A stretch of DNA of 64,000 nucleotides, from NCBI GenBank assembly GCA_030734395.1, contig JAUZTG010000039.1:186001-250000 (forward strand), in the 5' to 3' direction. Position numbers and translations under genes: made by a program. The notes under the pieces are model-generated. The model made no database searches, was not told the DNA's origin, and saw only the letters and a program-made list of their open reading frames with translations. Position 1 is the first letter of the stretch. Every line of letters starts with the position of its first letter. Shown here in pieces: positions 1 to 9,698 of this stretch. The stretch is from Sarocladium kiliense (taxonomy: Eukaryota > Ascomycota > Sordariomycetes > Hypocreales > Sarocladiaceae).

Positions 1-826
1 GGTGCCCTCATCTCCAACGCAGTCCTGTACCCGAATGTCAGACACTTGGGGGATCTGGCGGCCAAGATCATCAAGTGGGGAGGTTATGAAGCCGATGAGG
101 CGACGACCACACAATTCTTGAACTTCTTGGGGTATGTTCAGACGGCGTTTGCGAAGGAGATGTCAAAGGAGAAGGTGCCGAATGTTGCGTCTTTGATGGG
201 CAAGAAGGAGAGGGATACCAGTGACACGGATATCCCGCAGGGGATGCTTCGGCCATGGATCTACCAGACATGCACCCAGTAAGTTCCCCTCACCTACGAC
301 CTGAATAACCTCAAGGCAGAAATTGATCGTTTCTAGATGGGCATACTTCGTCACAGGTTCTGGCACTCCCAAGGACCAGCTCCCTATGATCTCCCGCCTT
401 GTCGACTACGACTACGCCACATCTGCCTGCCGTGACTTCCTCAACATCACCACCCCACCGGACACCGAAAGCATCAACCGCTTGGGCGGTTTCAACTTCT
501 CCTTTCCACGCGTGGCTCTCATCGACGGCGAAGCTGACCCCTGGCGACAGGCCACTCCCCACGCCATCGGCCTAAATGAGGAGAGGCAGAGCACGGCCGA
601 GGAACCGTTTATCCTGATCAAGGGCGGGGCGTTGCATCATTGGGATTCTTATGGGTTGGCGGAGGATGCCTTTGGCCCAGAACTGCCACCGACGGAGGTG
701 AAGAAGGTGCAACAGCAGGAGGTGGAGTTTGTCAAGGGCTGGTTGAAGGTTTGGGACCAGGAGAGAGGGAAAGGAAAGGCCGTGGAGGTTGAGATTGAGG
801 ATGAGGAAAAGCCATTAGAGCTCTGA
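1..826 (+). CDS. Serine carboxypeptidase S28 family, 3' part
   Basis: The 5' end lies outside the window. The reading frame is open from base 1 to a GT donor at 279; a 58-base intron (279-336) joins it to a second exon (337-826), giving the junction CTQWAYF. The C-terminal part of an S28 peptidase (lysosomal Pro-X carboxypeptidase / dipeptidyl peptidase II type) is recognisable. The charge-relay Asp sits in IDGEADPW and the His in GGALHHWDSYG, about 80 residues later; the nucleophile Ser would be upstream of the window. Family members are secreted or vacuolar and cleave after proline. The protein ends in an unusually acidic tail (EVEIEDEEKPLEL). The family call is firm; the precise substrate is inferred. 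Confidence 0.85.
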
Positions 827-969
827 AGTCATTAGTGATTAGATGGATGGATGGCCATGATTAAACAGCAAGCGAGGCAGTATATGTAGCCTTTTGAAGT
901 GGCGTCAACGCCAGAGTAAATTAGAGATTAATTATGTATCTATTAGTCATGAGTCGTAGGTATCGTTCA

Positions 970-1872
970 TCATGCAATTTCCTCAACCTCTTCCACGCCA
1001 TCAACACCTTCAGCCTCCCATCCGGCCCTCACCAACCAAAACAGCGCCATAAGTGGTGTGGTAAGCAACCCCAACAAGCCTCCAAGCACGGCCTTGAATC
1101 CCTGAGGAACATACGTGTTGCCGTAAACATAATCCATCCCTCCCTCTTCCTTCTGACCAAATGCCGTCAAGGCACCCACGCCGATAGGCCAGAGAACCAA
1201 GAATCCCAGCACAGCAAGCATGAAGCCCCTCAGAGCCTCAGGAAGAACCGCCTTCCAAGCCATAGTCCTCGGCGGTAACTTCTGCGATTCATCGGTCTCA
1301 TCCGGGAGGTAGAACAGCCATCTCACCCACTGTTTCTCAGGACGAGGGATGAACCCGATAGGCTGGACGGATTTGTTGCGCAGGTCGAAGCGCAGAAGGC
1401 CGAGTTCAACAAACCAGGTGAGGATGCATTGCACGATGATTGTGACGGCTGCGTCGCCGGCGAGGGTATTGGGCAAGGCGAAGAGTTTGATTGGTGCTGC
1501 AGAAGAGGGCTGGGTTGTGTACATGACTGTTCAGGACGTTAGTGACATAGCTATAAGATGGAGAGTGACTGATTTTGGGGGGAATATGGTAGAAGGACGA
1601 GGGAAAGGAGGTAGAAAGGTGTACGAACCGTACGCGAGGGCGAAGTTCACACCCGCGGAGAGTGTCATTCCGCCTAAGCCATCGAGGATGAAGACGTAGA
1701 AGATCTGGTGGTAAGTCCAGCTTTGTGAAGGTTTTATTCTCCTCCGCACGATGGCGTCTAAGGCGCTTATGGATGCTGCTGAATGATGCTCGACACCATG
1801 ATGGCGAACCGGCGCAACTGAGGTAGGTTCAGGTAGCGGTGTGGTTGTGATGGCAGGTGATTTCTCGTTCAT
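970..1872 (-). CDS. Multi-pass membrane protein of unknown function (fungal, DUF2456-like?)
   Basis: Two exons: 1872-1629 and 1526-970, with an intron 1628-1527 (donor GTTCGT, branch-like CTAAC, acceptor CAG), giving about 266 residues. The ATG at 1872 opens a Ser/Pro-rich cytosolic N-terminus. Four hydrophobic stretches follow: near residues 50-80, 95-120, 175-205 and 215-245. The central loop carries a conserved-looking PRPEKQWVRWLFYLPD segment, typical of a family of uncharacterised fungal membrane proteins that I tentatively equate with DUF2456. No catalytic motif is visible. It lies tail-to-tail with the S28 peptidase gene, 143 bases apart. The exon structure is well supported; the function is unknown. 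Confidence 0.7.
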
Positions 1873-2102
1873 GATGTCGGTTGTTTGGATTACAATATTA
1901 GGTGAAGGTCTTCAAAATAAGGTTGTCGTAAGTGAGCTCAGCTGCAAGTGGGATTGTAAGAATATGCATGGCACCATGATGGGGAAATTGAGTCCGTCGT
2001 GAGTTTTCGTCGACCCACCACCACGACGAGTCAAGGGTCAGGGGTTCGTATTAGTGCATCTTCAGCAACTGCATGAACATCATCTAGTTATTGATGCTGT
2101 CA

Positions 2103-3971
2103 TTACTTCTGGTCTTTCTTGATCAAATCTGCTGCTCTCTCTGCAACAGCATATACAATCGCGGTCAAGTGTCCGCTAATCTGCGTTGGCAGCACTGACG
2201 CATCCACCACTCTCACGTTCTTCGTGCCGTAGACCCTCAACTCACTATCCACCACGCCTCCCAGCTCTCTGGCCATCATCGCCGCGCTGCCTAGGGAATG
2301 TGCCTCCAAATTACCTTGACTGAGGAGATAGGCACGCCACTGCTCCTCTGTGGCATCTGCTGGTAGTACATCCTCGCCCGGTAGGAGAGGTGTCAGAGCG
2401 ATCGATGAGGCCGGTGAAGTTTGCCAGAAAGAATGAACGAGCTGTCCGAGAGCGATGTTTCCTTTGATGTCGACATCGGCGAGGAAGATGCGAGGGTCAA
2501 AGACTGGAGAGTTAATGGCAGAGAGAGATGAAGAGGAGAGGTGCACGCTACCCCGGCCGAACGGGAAGAGAATCCAGAACTGCGAGGCGACCACGCCAGA
2601 GTTTGGTGGTGATACCGTGAGGAGTTCCCCGAAAGCGACTTGTCCGCCTTTCTTGCTTCCAAACAAGAAGTCATGCTGGACTTTGAGGATCTTCTCGATG
2701 TTCTTCACCTTGAGCGCTTGTCCGGGCACGGCAGCAGCAACTGTAGCCGCCAGCTTCGGGATGTCCCTCTTCACCTCAGCAGCAATCCGTAATGCGCCTT
2801 GCCTCCCGAATACATCATCTGCCGTGACAAAGGCGTGGACAGCGCTGCCGGTGCCGTTGGTTGCGCCAAGGTAGGCGAGCATACTGCCGGATTGTTCGAT
2901 GAGGTGTTCGCCTACGCCGGGGAGGTTTACAACAGTTTTAATGCCGAGAGAATGCAGAAGGCTAGAGGCCTTTGTCAGTAAAGGCGCACCACAAAGATAC
3001 GGTGTAAACTTTACCTTGGATTGCCGATTCCAGATGCTTCAAGCACGAGAGGCGATCTCAACGTTCCAGCCGAGATGATGACCTCCCTCTTGGCCTTGAG
3101 CACCTTCAACTTGCCATCTTTGTCCAGGTACTCAACACCATCTGCAACGATAACTTTCTTCTTGTTCCACACCACCCGTCGCACTGTGCCCTTCAAGATC
3201 TGCAGGTTCTTCCGCCCCTGCACAGGGGAGTAATACGCCCTGGCAGAATCCCACCTGATGTTTGTCTTCGCGTCCAGTGTCTGAGGACCGATCGCGAAGC
3301 CTCTCACCTCTCCACCATTCTGGTCGCTGTTCAAGTCAAGATTAAGCTTCTCCCACGTTTCACGCACAACAGGGGTGAAGTCATTCGCTGTCAGTGTAGG
3401 TGGGTAACCGACGTGAACGGGACCGCTACGGCCATGGTTCTGGGGTTCGTAGGTCGCGCCGGCGTCGATCTGATCATGGGACGGTGTGGTGTATTGTTCT
3501 GACTTTTTGAAGTAGGGAAAGAGAGTCGCCCAGTTCCATCCTGGGTTCCCGAGCTTCTCCCAGGCATCGTAGAGAGCTGAGTCGCCGCGAATGTAAGTCA
3601 TGCCTGAAGCTGTCAGCTTTTCCTTCTCAAGGCGAAAGAGTAAGTGTTATCCTACCGTTAATTGCACTGCTTCCACCCCATGCTTTGCCCTGTGGCAGAT
3701 TGAGAACGCGATTTTCGGCGTAGCTCTGTGGCACGGATTTGTATTGCCAATCAAGCGGCGTGTTCAGCGGTTGGTCCAGCTTCGTCGGATCCGTGACATT
3801 CGGGTTCTTGCGCTGGTCATCGCCAGGCTCAATAACCGCGACACGGATAGAAGGGTTCTCTGAAAGACGATTGGCAATGACCAGGCCAGCAGTACCGCCA
3901 CCGACGATGATGTAGTCGAAGGAGGAAGCGGCCGCGAGGCCCAAAAGGGCGAACAATGGCAGTGACCGCAT
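2103..3971 (-). CDS. Secreted GMC (glucose-methanol-choline) oxidoreductase
   Basis: Three exons: 3971-3656, 3603-3015 and 2961-2103, joined by canonical introns of 52 and 53 bases, giving 587 residues. A signal peptide (MRSLPLFALLGLAAASS) precedes the FAD-binding motif GGGTAG (24-29). Spliced junctions restore the family motifs GGSSAINGMTYIRG and GIGNPSLLHSLGI. The C-terminal half contains both active-site histidines, in EAHSLGSAAMM and in SGHLTA. Family members (CAZy AA3: glucose oxidase, aryl-alcohol oxidase and relatives) oxidise alcohols or sugars with FAD and often release H2O2. The substrate cannot be read from sequence. HSLG replaces the more common HPLG. An intact, full-length gene. 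Confidence 0.9.
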
Positions 3972-5401
3972 ATTGAGATCAGATCGAGTCTGAGGGCACG
4001 GCTCACACAGAAGCCCGTGTCCGGCACTCAATGGCTATTTGTATCCAGGTCGCATTGGCCAGAGACATCTCTGGCCATTCTCCCGTCTCAACCAGCCGTG
4101 CATTCATCCGGAAACATCGTGCATCGAAACGCCTTGGGCTCTGGCGGTGGTGAACAATGCAGTAGCGATTGGGAGCCAGAACCCCAAGTTCGGGACCGAA
4201 GCGGAACATGCTTTCATCTTGTCAGCGTATTTTGTGCTCGTTGCAGGGATCTCGGGGAGTCAATCTGCAGGTCCAGGGCCGTGGGAGGTGGCCCGTAAGC
4301 GAGGCCAGGCACATTTCTTGTACGTGAGGGGAAGGTCGTTCGTCGGCTACGCGATCCGAAAAGGACGCAACCCATGAAACAACTTCGAGAACGCATCTTG
4401 AAAGGTCTGATATAGGTGCTGTGGGTGGTGCTGTGCTGTGGTGAAGTGAACGGGGATAATTTGGGTACGGTACCCAAACACACCATCGGGAGCATCCTCC
4501 TACCACCCCACCACTTTCTCGCCTTCTTCTCCTAATCCACAGCCAGAAAGATGGAAGCAAGATTGAACGTGCCCATAAGATGTGGCTGATGAATAAGGTT
4601 GCATTCACTGTAGCTCAGGTAGTCATTTCCAGAGTTGAGGCTGAAGCTACGGGTCCCCCCCAGAGCCACCACCACCGCACTGTGTGGTATGCCAGCCTCT
4701 ACCAGCCCTTTGTTGACAACACTGCTCTCAAGATCACCTTCATCACCTTTCCTTTCATTCTCACGACAATGAGACAGTTTCCAGTTTCTCTGGTTACGGT
4801 ATTCTCACAATCGAAAACACTCCTTATTGAAACCCCTGAATCCCGTCACTTTACCACCGCATCCCGCTGCACCATGACCACCTCCCGATGCCCTCCTCCT
4901 CCACACGTGACTCTTCTCCTCAACTGTCAACACCTGCTCAGAGATGCACAGACTGAATCAACATCGGCTTCACAGCATCTTTGCTTATCCCCTCCCGATC
5001 ATTTGCTCGAGCCTGCATCCCTGGGTCATATGATCCACTTCAGGAGGCGGAGGTAAGTGTTCCTGTTGATTCAGTAGCTTCTTTCGATACCAGTCAATGC
5101 AGAACGAGCTTGACAATGCATGAGACCTGTTATGATTGAGGCCTGTGACGTTTTCAACGGAATTTCATGGAACCCTCAAGGCCAACTTTGATCTCTTCCA
5201 GTCTCCCATAAATACCCTCTCTCTTCCCACCTCTCCATCCTTTCGTTCCTCCCTTCACCATCACCCTTCCATCTCAAACGCTTTGTGATTCCTACCCCCT
5301 CCAAGCCCCAAGCCTCAAGGCATCAGCTTCCGTTGCCATTCCTCCTCATCCCTCTAAGCTTCATAATCTCCCCCACCTTCTGACCTACCGACATCAACAA
5401 G
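3972..5401. other. Intergenic region upstream of two genes
   Basis: About 1.4 kb between the GMC gene (leftward) and the small secreted protein gene (rightward), so it contains both promoters. The right half is CT-rich. A 158-codon open frame at 4580-5056 begins with a true ATG, but its product has no recognisable domain and odd composition (His/Pro/Thr-rich). I do not call it a gene. Confidence 0.5.
5207..5214 (+). promoter_or_regulatory. TATA-like element of the small secreted protein gene
   Basis: CATAAATA followed by a strongly pyrimidine-rich tract, about 190 bases before the start codon at 5402. The position fits a leader of roughly 150 bases. Inferred from position and sequence only. 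Confidence 0.45.
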
Positions 5402-5656
5402 ATGCATCTGGTCAAGGTTGTCGCCCTCGCGGCTATCGTTTCTCATGTCACGGCCGTTGGCACACCCACTGTCAGCCGTGATAACGGAATCACATGCATT
5501 CCTGGCGAGTTCATGTGCATTGTCCACGCCAAAGACTGGGCCGGTCCGGATGAGATCTGGACCTGCAACGCCCAAGGCGACCTCGTCCTGAGCGCCATCT
5601 GCGGCGGCCGCAACTGCTGCCAGGACTCTGGCTCTGGAGTCAAGTGTGTCTGCTAA
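5402..5656 (+). CDS. Small secreted cysteine-rich protein (effector-like)
   Basis: An intronless coding frame of 84 residues with a good start context (AACAAGATG). Residues 1-18 or 1-20 form a signal peptide. The mature part of about 64 residues has eight cysteines (32, 39, 55, 67, 72, 73, 82, 84), including a CC pair and a C-x-C end, enough for four disulfides. The spacing is not that of hydrophobins or CFEM domains. I do not recognise the family. Size, secretion signal and cysteine content are typical of apoplastic effectors or antimicrobial-type proteins of ascomycetes; that role is inference. A probable intron lies just after the stop codon, and degenerate repeats lie further downstream. 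Confidence 0.75.
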   Translation: MHLVKVVALAAIVSHVTAVGTPTVSRDNGITCIPGEFMCIVHAKDWAGPDEIWTCNAQGDLVLSAICGGRNCCQDSGSGVKCVC

Positions 5657-5668
5657 GCAGATCACCAG

Positions 5669-5723
5669 GTGAATCCTTCTTCTTTCATGTTTGATGAGAT
5701 GGTACTAATCGCGTGGTGAACAG
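5669..5723 (+). other. Probable intron in the 3' untranslated region
   Basis: GTGAAT donor 12 bases after the stop codon at 5656, a perfect TACTAAT branch site at 5703-5709 and acceptor AACAG ending at 5723 (55 bases in all). These match the introns of neighbouring genes in size and signals. A transcript read would be needed to confirm that it is used. Confidence 0.55.
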
Positions 5724-5796
5724 ACCACTCTCACGAACCACAACATCACTGCTCATCCACCACAACAACATCGAACACTGGGCAATCGAGGACTTC

Positions 5797-6095
5797 AAAC
5801 TTCAGCTTGGAACTGAAGGGGACTTGTTTACGAAAGACACAGCATTGAAAAGCACTGATCCATCGAGAACTACGACCTCCAACTTGGAGCTGGAGAGGAC
5901 CTGTTTGCGAGAGGCACAGTCTGCAATGGTTGAGCGTGGATGGCGCATGGAGGGTTCGTGCAAAATGACCGACACGATGAAATGACTGAACGAGAGAATG
6001 AGAATGAGACAACGACACGCGCTGGGAAATCAGAGATTCGGTGCTCCGGCTTGGAGCTGGGAGAAACCTGTTTGTGAAGAGCTCAGTGGCAAGAT
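5797..6095 (+). repeat. Three degenerate copies of a ~50-base direct repeat
   Basis: Copies lie at about 5797-5850, 5877-5930 and 6041-6095. Each contains a CTTGGAvCTG core, then a purine-rich run, then a version of ACCTGTTTGCGA followed by a CA/AG-rich end. The copies differ at many positions and have unequal spacing (about 80 and 165 bases). They lie in the presumed 3' untranslated or downstream region of the small secreted protein gene. Origin and function are unknown. Confidence 0.6.
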
Positions 6096-6349
6096 ATCCG
6101 ACCTGGTAATTCCGGCGACAAGTGAAGTGAGCAAAGAATAGGGAACAGAAAGTCTTCATCGTGTTCAGCTTCAACTTTCCCAGTTTCTGACGTGAAAAAT
6201 CCACGTTGTGAGTGATGTCGCTTCCATTGTTGAACCTGATTCATGAGCAAGATGTGTTCTCCCTCGTAGTGTGTGGCGCTGTTGTGATCCGTGCCCGTGG
6301 TCGAGTTTTGCCGGCTGGGCCTCGAACTCTCGCTCAAAGGGCCTTTCCG

Positions 6350-7247
6350 CTACATCTCCAACTTCTTCGACGGCAGTTCCAATTCCTTTACCAACCTTGA
6401 GCTTGGTATCCTCACATCAGGATCCTCCTCCAGCATCATCGCGAGCACAGTTTCATCATCTTTCAACCTCTGCCGCCACTGATCGACCTCAACCAGCCAC
6501 TCAATCATCTCTTCTCGTGCCTCCTTCCTGCCCTCCAGCGCGTGAGGCAACATCCATTCACCATCCGGCAACTTGACGAACCCCCTTGCGAACAACACCG
6601 TGATACCCAGCGCCCAGACATCGCCCTCGGGTCCTTTTCTCTCCTGAAGAAACTCTGGAGGCGTGTACGGGGGAGTGCCCGACGGGGAAAAAGCCACTGG
6701 CGCATCGTTGGGCTGGTGGATGGCGGCCCCGAAGTCTAGCAGAACCGACTTCCGCTCCTCATCGTGCCACATTATGTTCTCAGGCTTTACATCGTCATGG
6801 ATTATGGATTGCGCGTGAAGGTACGCCAGCACACCAGCCATTTGCGACAACAAGGCATTGGCATCAGAGCTCGAGAGGGTTGACATCATTGAACCTTTGT
6901 GAACACACTTGTCGAGGCTCTGGCCATGTTCATATCGCAACACTATACTCAAATTCGCCTCATCAGAGCCGATGATCTGCGAGATATGCGCCTTCGGGGA
7001 CTGTCTGACTGTGAGAATGCACAAGCGTGTCAGAAGGTTGGCTTACCTGATGCAACACGAGTTTGAGTACATTGACTTCATTCTGCCACTGCGCTTTCGT
7101 CCGCTCATTCACCCGCTGTGCCGTCTTCCGGACCGCTACGATGGATTGCTGAGGTTGGGAGACAAGCTCGATCTTCGAGTGGTACGTTTCTGCGATGAAA
7201 ATCGCATGCCGCTCTTGGCCCGCTGATACTGACGGCCGCTCTTCCAT
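6350..7247 (-). CDS. Protein kinase-like protein, non-RD (HDD motif)
   Basis: Two exons, 7247-7047 and 7000-6350, with a 46-base intron (GTAAGC...CAG), giving 283 residues. Start chosen at the first in-frame ATG (7247). The N-lobe has the likely ATP-binding lysine in IVAVRKT (Lys41) but no clear glycine-rich loop, so a further upstream exon in 7256-7489 cannot be excluded. The C-lobe has the catalytic-loop sequence IIHDDVKPENIMW (Asp137), the DFG motif (156-158), and PYTPPEF in place of the usual APE, followed by a DVWALG helix. The HRD arginine is replaced by Asp, which makes it a non-RD kinase. Catalytic residues are kept, so it may be active. The substrate is unknown. Confidence 0.75.
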
Positions 7248-8135
7248 CAGGTCTCTCAAATGTTTGTGGGTGCGGAGAATGCTTCCCCGCAATCAGGTCG
7301 CCTGAAGTAGGCCGTATCGGTGATGCAAACCTTCCAACCTCGACCGACGACGGTATGCCCATCAAACTGCCTGAGCACGCTTGGATCCGCCTTGGTGTAA
7401 ATCACAATAACTGCAACGCGAGTCAAAAAAGTAAGATGCGCAGACGACTGTGCGTAGCAGTGAACTGCACTCCGTGGGTCCGTAAGCATCTAGACCGGCG
7501 CCATGTCTAAGCTGACAGCCTTATATCCCCAGCACAGCCAACAGCCACATCTCACCCATGACCCTGGACGATCTGCACTGAAACCATTCAGCTCTCAAGT
7601 GGCTGCCTGAGCAGTATAACTCTGTTCACGTGCTATCTAAACATGTCCAAATCATAGGACATAGTTTCTGCCGCTTGCCGAGCCGGGCAAGGTCATCAGC
7701 CTCACGGTCACACCGAGAGAGCACCAGGCATCCACGTACCGATTTCTGGGAGCTGCACGGCCCGGCCCGGTGACTCTAGACTGGCTGGCAGCGGGTAACA
7801 ATGGGTGGGAAAAGCAATCAGGGTTTCTGAACTGCATGTTCGGTATCATCGATCAGCATTCCTAATGGAGCACTGGCTGACAGCTGAAAGCTGTGGATGT
7901 TACTGGACCCTGCAAGGCGTGAACTGCCCAAATTGATTGGACTTGCTCACATTCTATACGATGCGAGTGGTGAGACTATACGGGATCTTACGCGGTCGAG
8001 TGCCTCCAATCATGAAGGTGTCGTGGGTGAGTATAAAGACGTAGCCCCTTTGCCGCTGTGCTCGCTCGTGTAAGTCTCTCAGCATACTTGCACTTGCACA
8101 GAACCCCGTTGCTTCAGACTATTCTCATCGCTAAA
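7248..8135. other. Intergenic region between divergent kinase and FAD oxidase genes
   Basis: About 890 bases with the promoters of the kinase gene (leftward) and the oxidase gene (rightward). A leftward open frame at 7256-7489 (77 codons, containing GHTVVGRGWKV) might be an unrecognised 5' exon of the kinase, but I found no splice pair that joins the two in frame. Nothing else is recognised. Confidence 0.45.
8032..8037 (+). promoter_or_regulatory. TATA box of the FAD oxidase gene
   Basis: TATAAA within GAGTATAAAGACG, 99 bases before the ATG at 8136. Its position argues that the non-ATG extension of the frame back to 8058 is untranslated leader. Confidence 0.6.
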
Positions 8136-9698
8136 ATGGATTCTGCATTTCTAGGCAATCAGTTCTTCGCAGGCACGGCTGCCTACCACCGTGCCAATGA
8201 CATCTACGCCTCCTCATCCTACCAGGAGGAACGCAACATGAACCCTGGAGAGATCCTACAGCCTTCTAGCGTCGAAGACATTCAGCAAGTCGTCAAAGCC
8301 GCTGCTGAACATGGGAAGCATATCGCAATCAGAACCGGCGGACATCAATACAGTGGTGCATCTTCGACTGGGCCTGATGGCATCCAGTTGGATCTGAAGC
8401 CCACCTTCCGCCGTCCTGGTGTCGACCTCAACTTGGTCCGAGACACTGCCAGTGACAAGCTATATCTCAGATCCAGCGTCAGCTGGACACTCGCTGAGAT
8501 CTTCGATTTCCTTCTGGATAATGGCATTTTCATGCCAACTGGGCAATGCTCCACAGTCTGCCTCGGTGGGCACGTCCAGACAGGTGGTTACGGCATGCTC
8601 GCACGATCCTTTGGCCTTCTTGGTGACTACGTCCGAGAGCTCGAGATCGTCGATTACAATGGCGACATAGTCAAGCTGAACAAAGACTCCCACCCGGAGC
8701 TGTTCTACGGTTTTCTCGGTGGCAGTCCCGGCAACCTCGGCGTTCTCACACACGTCAAGATCGAAGTCCAAGAAGACAGGAAGCACCAGGGCTCTAAGGG
8801 TCTATGGCAAGCTTTCCACTACAGCGAAGAAACTCTGAAGGCTCTACTTGACATCCTGGTCGAGAAAGCAGAGGATCCCAACTTCCCCCGCAGCTACGAC
8901 TTCACTGTCAACGTCATCAGCAGACAGGTCAATCTTTTGGATCTGTTTCCTGGTTCTGAGGAAGAGCTCAAGCACAACCTCCCAGACTGGATTCACAACG
9001 GCGTGGACAAGATTGCCGATCTGCTCAAGTTCAAGTTCGCACTGATTGTCGTCTACGGTCAATGGGTCAATCTCGGAGAGGACAAGTACTCCCCTGCTCT
9101 CTTCGACCAGATCAAGAGTGTGCCACATGACTTCAAATTCGGCAAGGAGACGCCCGACGGCACACCCATGTCCGTCATTTCATCAATGTGGCTCTTCAGA
9201 AGCCCTCGAGAGTTCCCGCACCCCTATGTCAAGCGCACCAACAGCACCAATTCAGTCCAGCTCTCCAAGAGCGGCTGGTCGGAGTGGTTCGCAGGCCGTC
9301 TCAACGAAGTGATCAAAGTCAAAGGCAACGGCCTCTGGATCTCCTCCCAGCTACAAGTCTACGGCGGCAAAGGATCGATGTTCCAGCGTAACGCCACCAA
9401 TGGCACATCCTACTGCTTCAGAGACGCAACCCTTGGTGGCACGTGGGATGTTTTCTACCAGGATACGAAGGAGGATGCTGAGGCGTGGCAGGCTGAGAAC
9501 GATGAGGGTGCGGTTAAGCACTTTAGTCGGGAAGACCGCCGGGTTCTCTGGGGATCGTATGGAGATTGGGATATGAAGAATGTGTGGCAGCATTACTACG
9601 ATCCCGAGACATACAAGAAGATGCAGAAGATCAGGAAGACGTATGATCCGAAGGGGACGTTCACTGCCAATCCGTTCTGCGTGGAGGCACTGAAGTAG
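8136..9698 (+). CDS. BBE-type FAD-linked oxidase (AA7-like), bicovalent flavin
   Basis: An intronless gene encoding 520 residues. The frame is open from 8058, but the first ATG is at 8136 in an ideal context (CTAAAATGG). Residues about 35-210 form the FAD_binding_4 domain. His70 in RTGGHQYSG matches the 8-alpha-histidyl attachment site, and Cys138 in PTGQCSTVCLGGH aligns with the 6-S-cysteinyl site, so the flavin is probably bound through two covalent links. The C-terminus has the BBE motif (YYDPETYKKMQKIRKTYDPKG). Relatives include gluco-oligosaccharide oxidases and secondary-metabolite oxidases; many release H2O2. No signal peptide follows this start, so the enzyme is predicted to be intracellular. 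Its role is not determined by the sequence. Confidence 0.85.
   Translation: MDSAFLGNQFFAGTAAYHRANDIYASSSYQEERNMNPGEILQPSSVEDIQQVVKAAAEHGKHIAIRTGGHQYSGASSTGPDGIQLDLKPTFRRPGVDLNLVRDTASDKLYLRSSVSWTLAEIFDFLLDNGIFMPTGQCSTVCLGGHVQTGGYGMLARSFGLLGDYVRELEIVDYNGDIVKLNKDSHPELFYGFLGGSPGNLGVLTHVKIEVQEDRKHQGSKGLWQAFHYSEETLKALLDILVEKAEDPNFPRSYDFTVNVISRQVNLLDLFPGSEEELKHNLPDWIHNGVDKIADLLKFKFALIVVYGQWVNLGEDKYSPALFDQIKSVPHDFKFGKETPDGTPMSVISSMWLFRSPREFPHPYVKRTNSTNSVQLSKSGWSEWFAGRLNEVIKVKGNGLWISSQLQVYGGKGSMFQRNATNGTSYCFRDATLGGTWDVFYQDTKEDAEAWQAENDEGAVKHFSREDRRVLWGSYGDWDMKNVWQHYYDPETYKKMQKIRKTYDPKGTFTANPFCVEALK

Noticed and set aside
4580..5056. 158-codon open frame upstream of the small secreted protein
   Set aside because: It starts with ATG, but the product has no recognisable domain and a composition like translated non-coding CT-rich DNA.
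8058..8135. N-terminal extension of the FAD oxidase
   Set aside because: The frame there starts with GTG and lies only 20 bases after the TATA box, so it is leader sequence.
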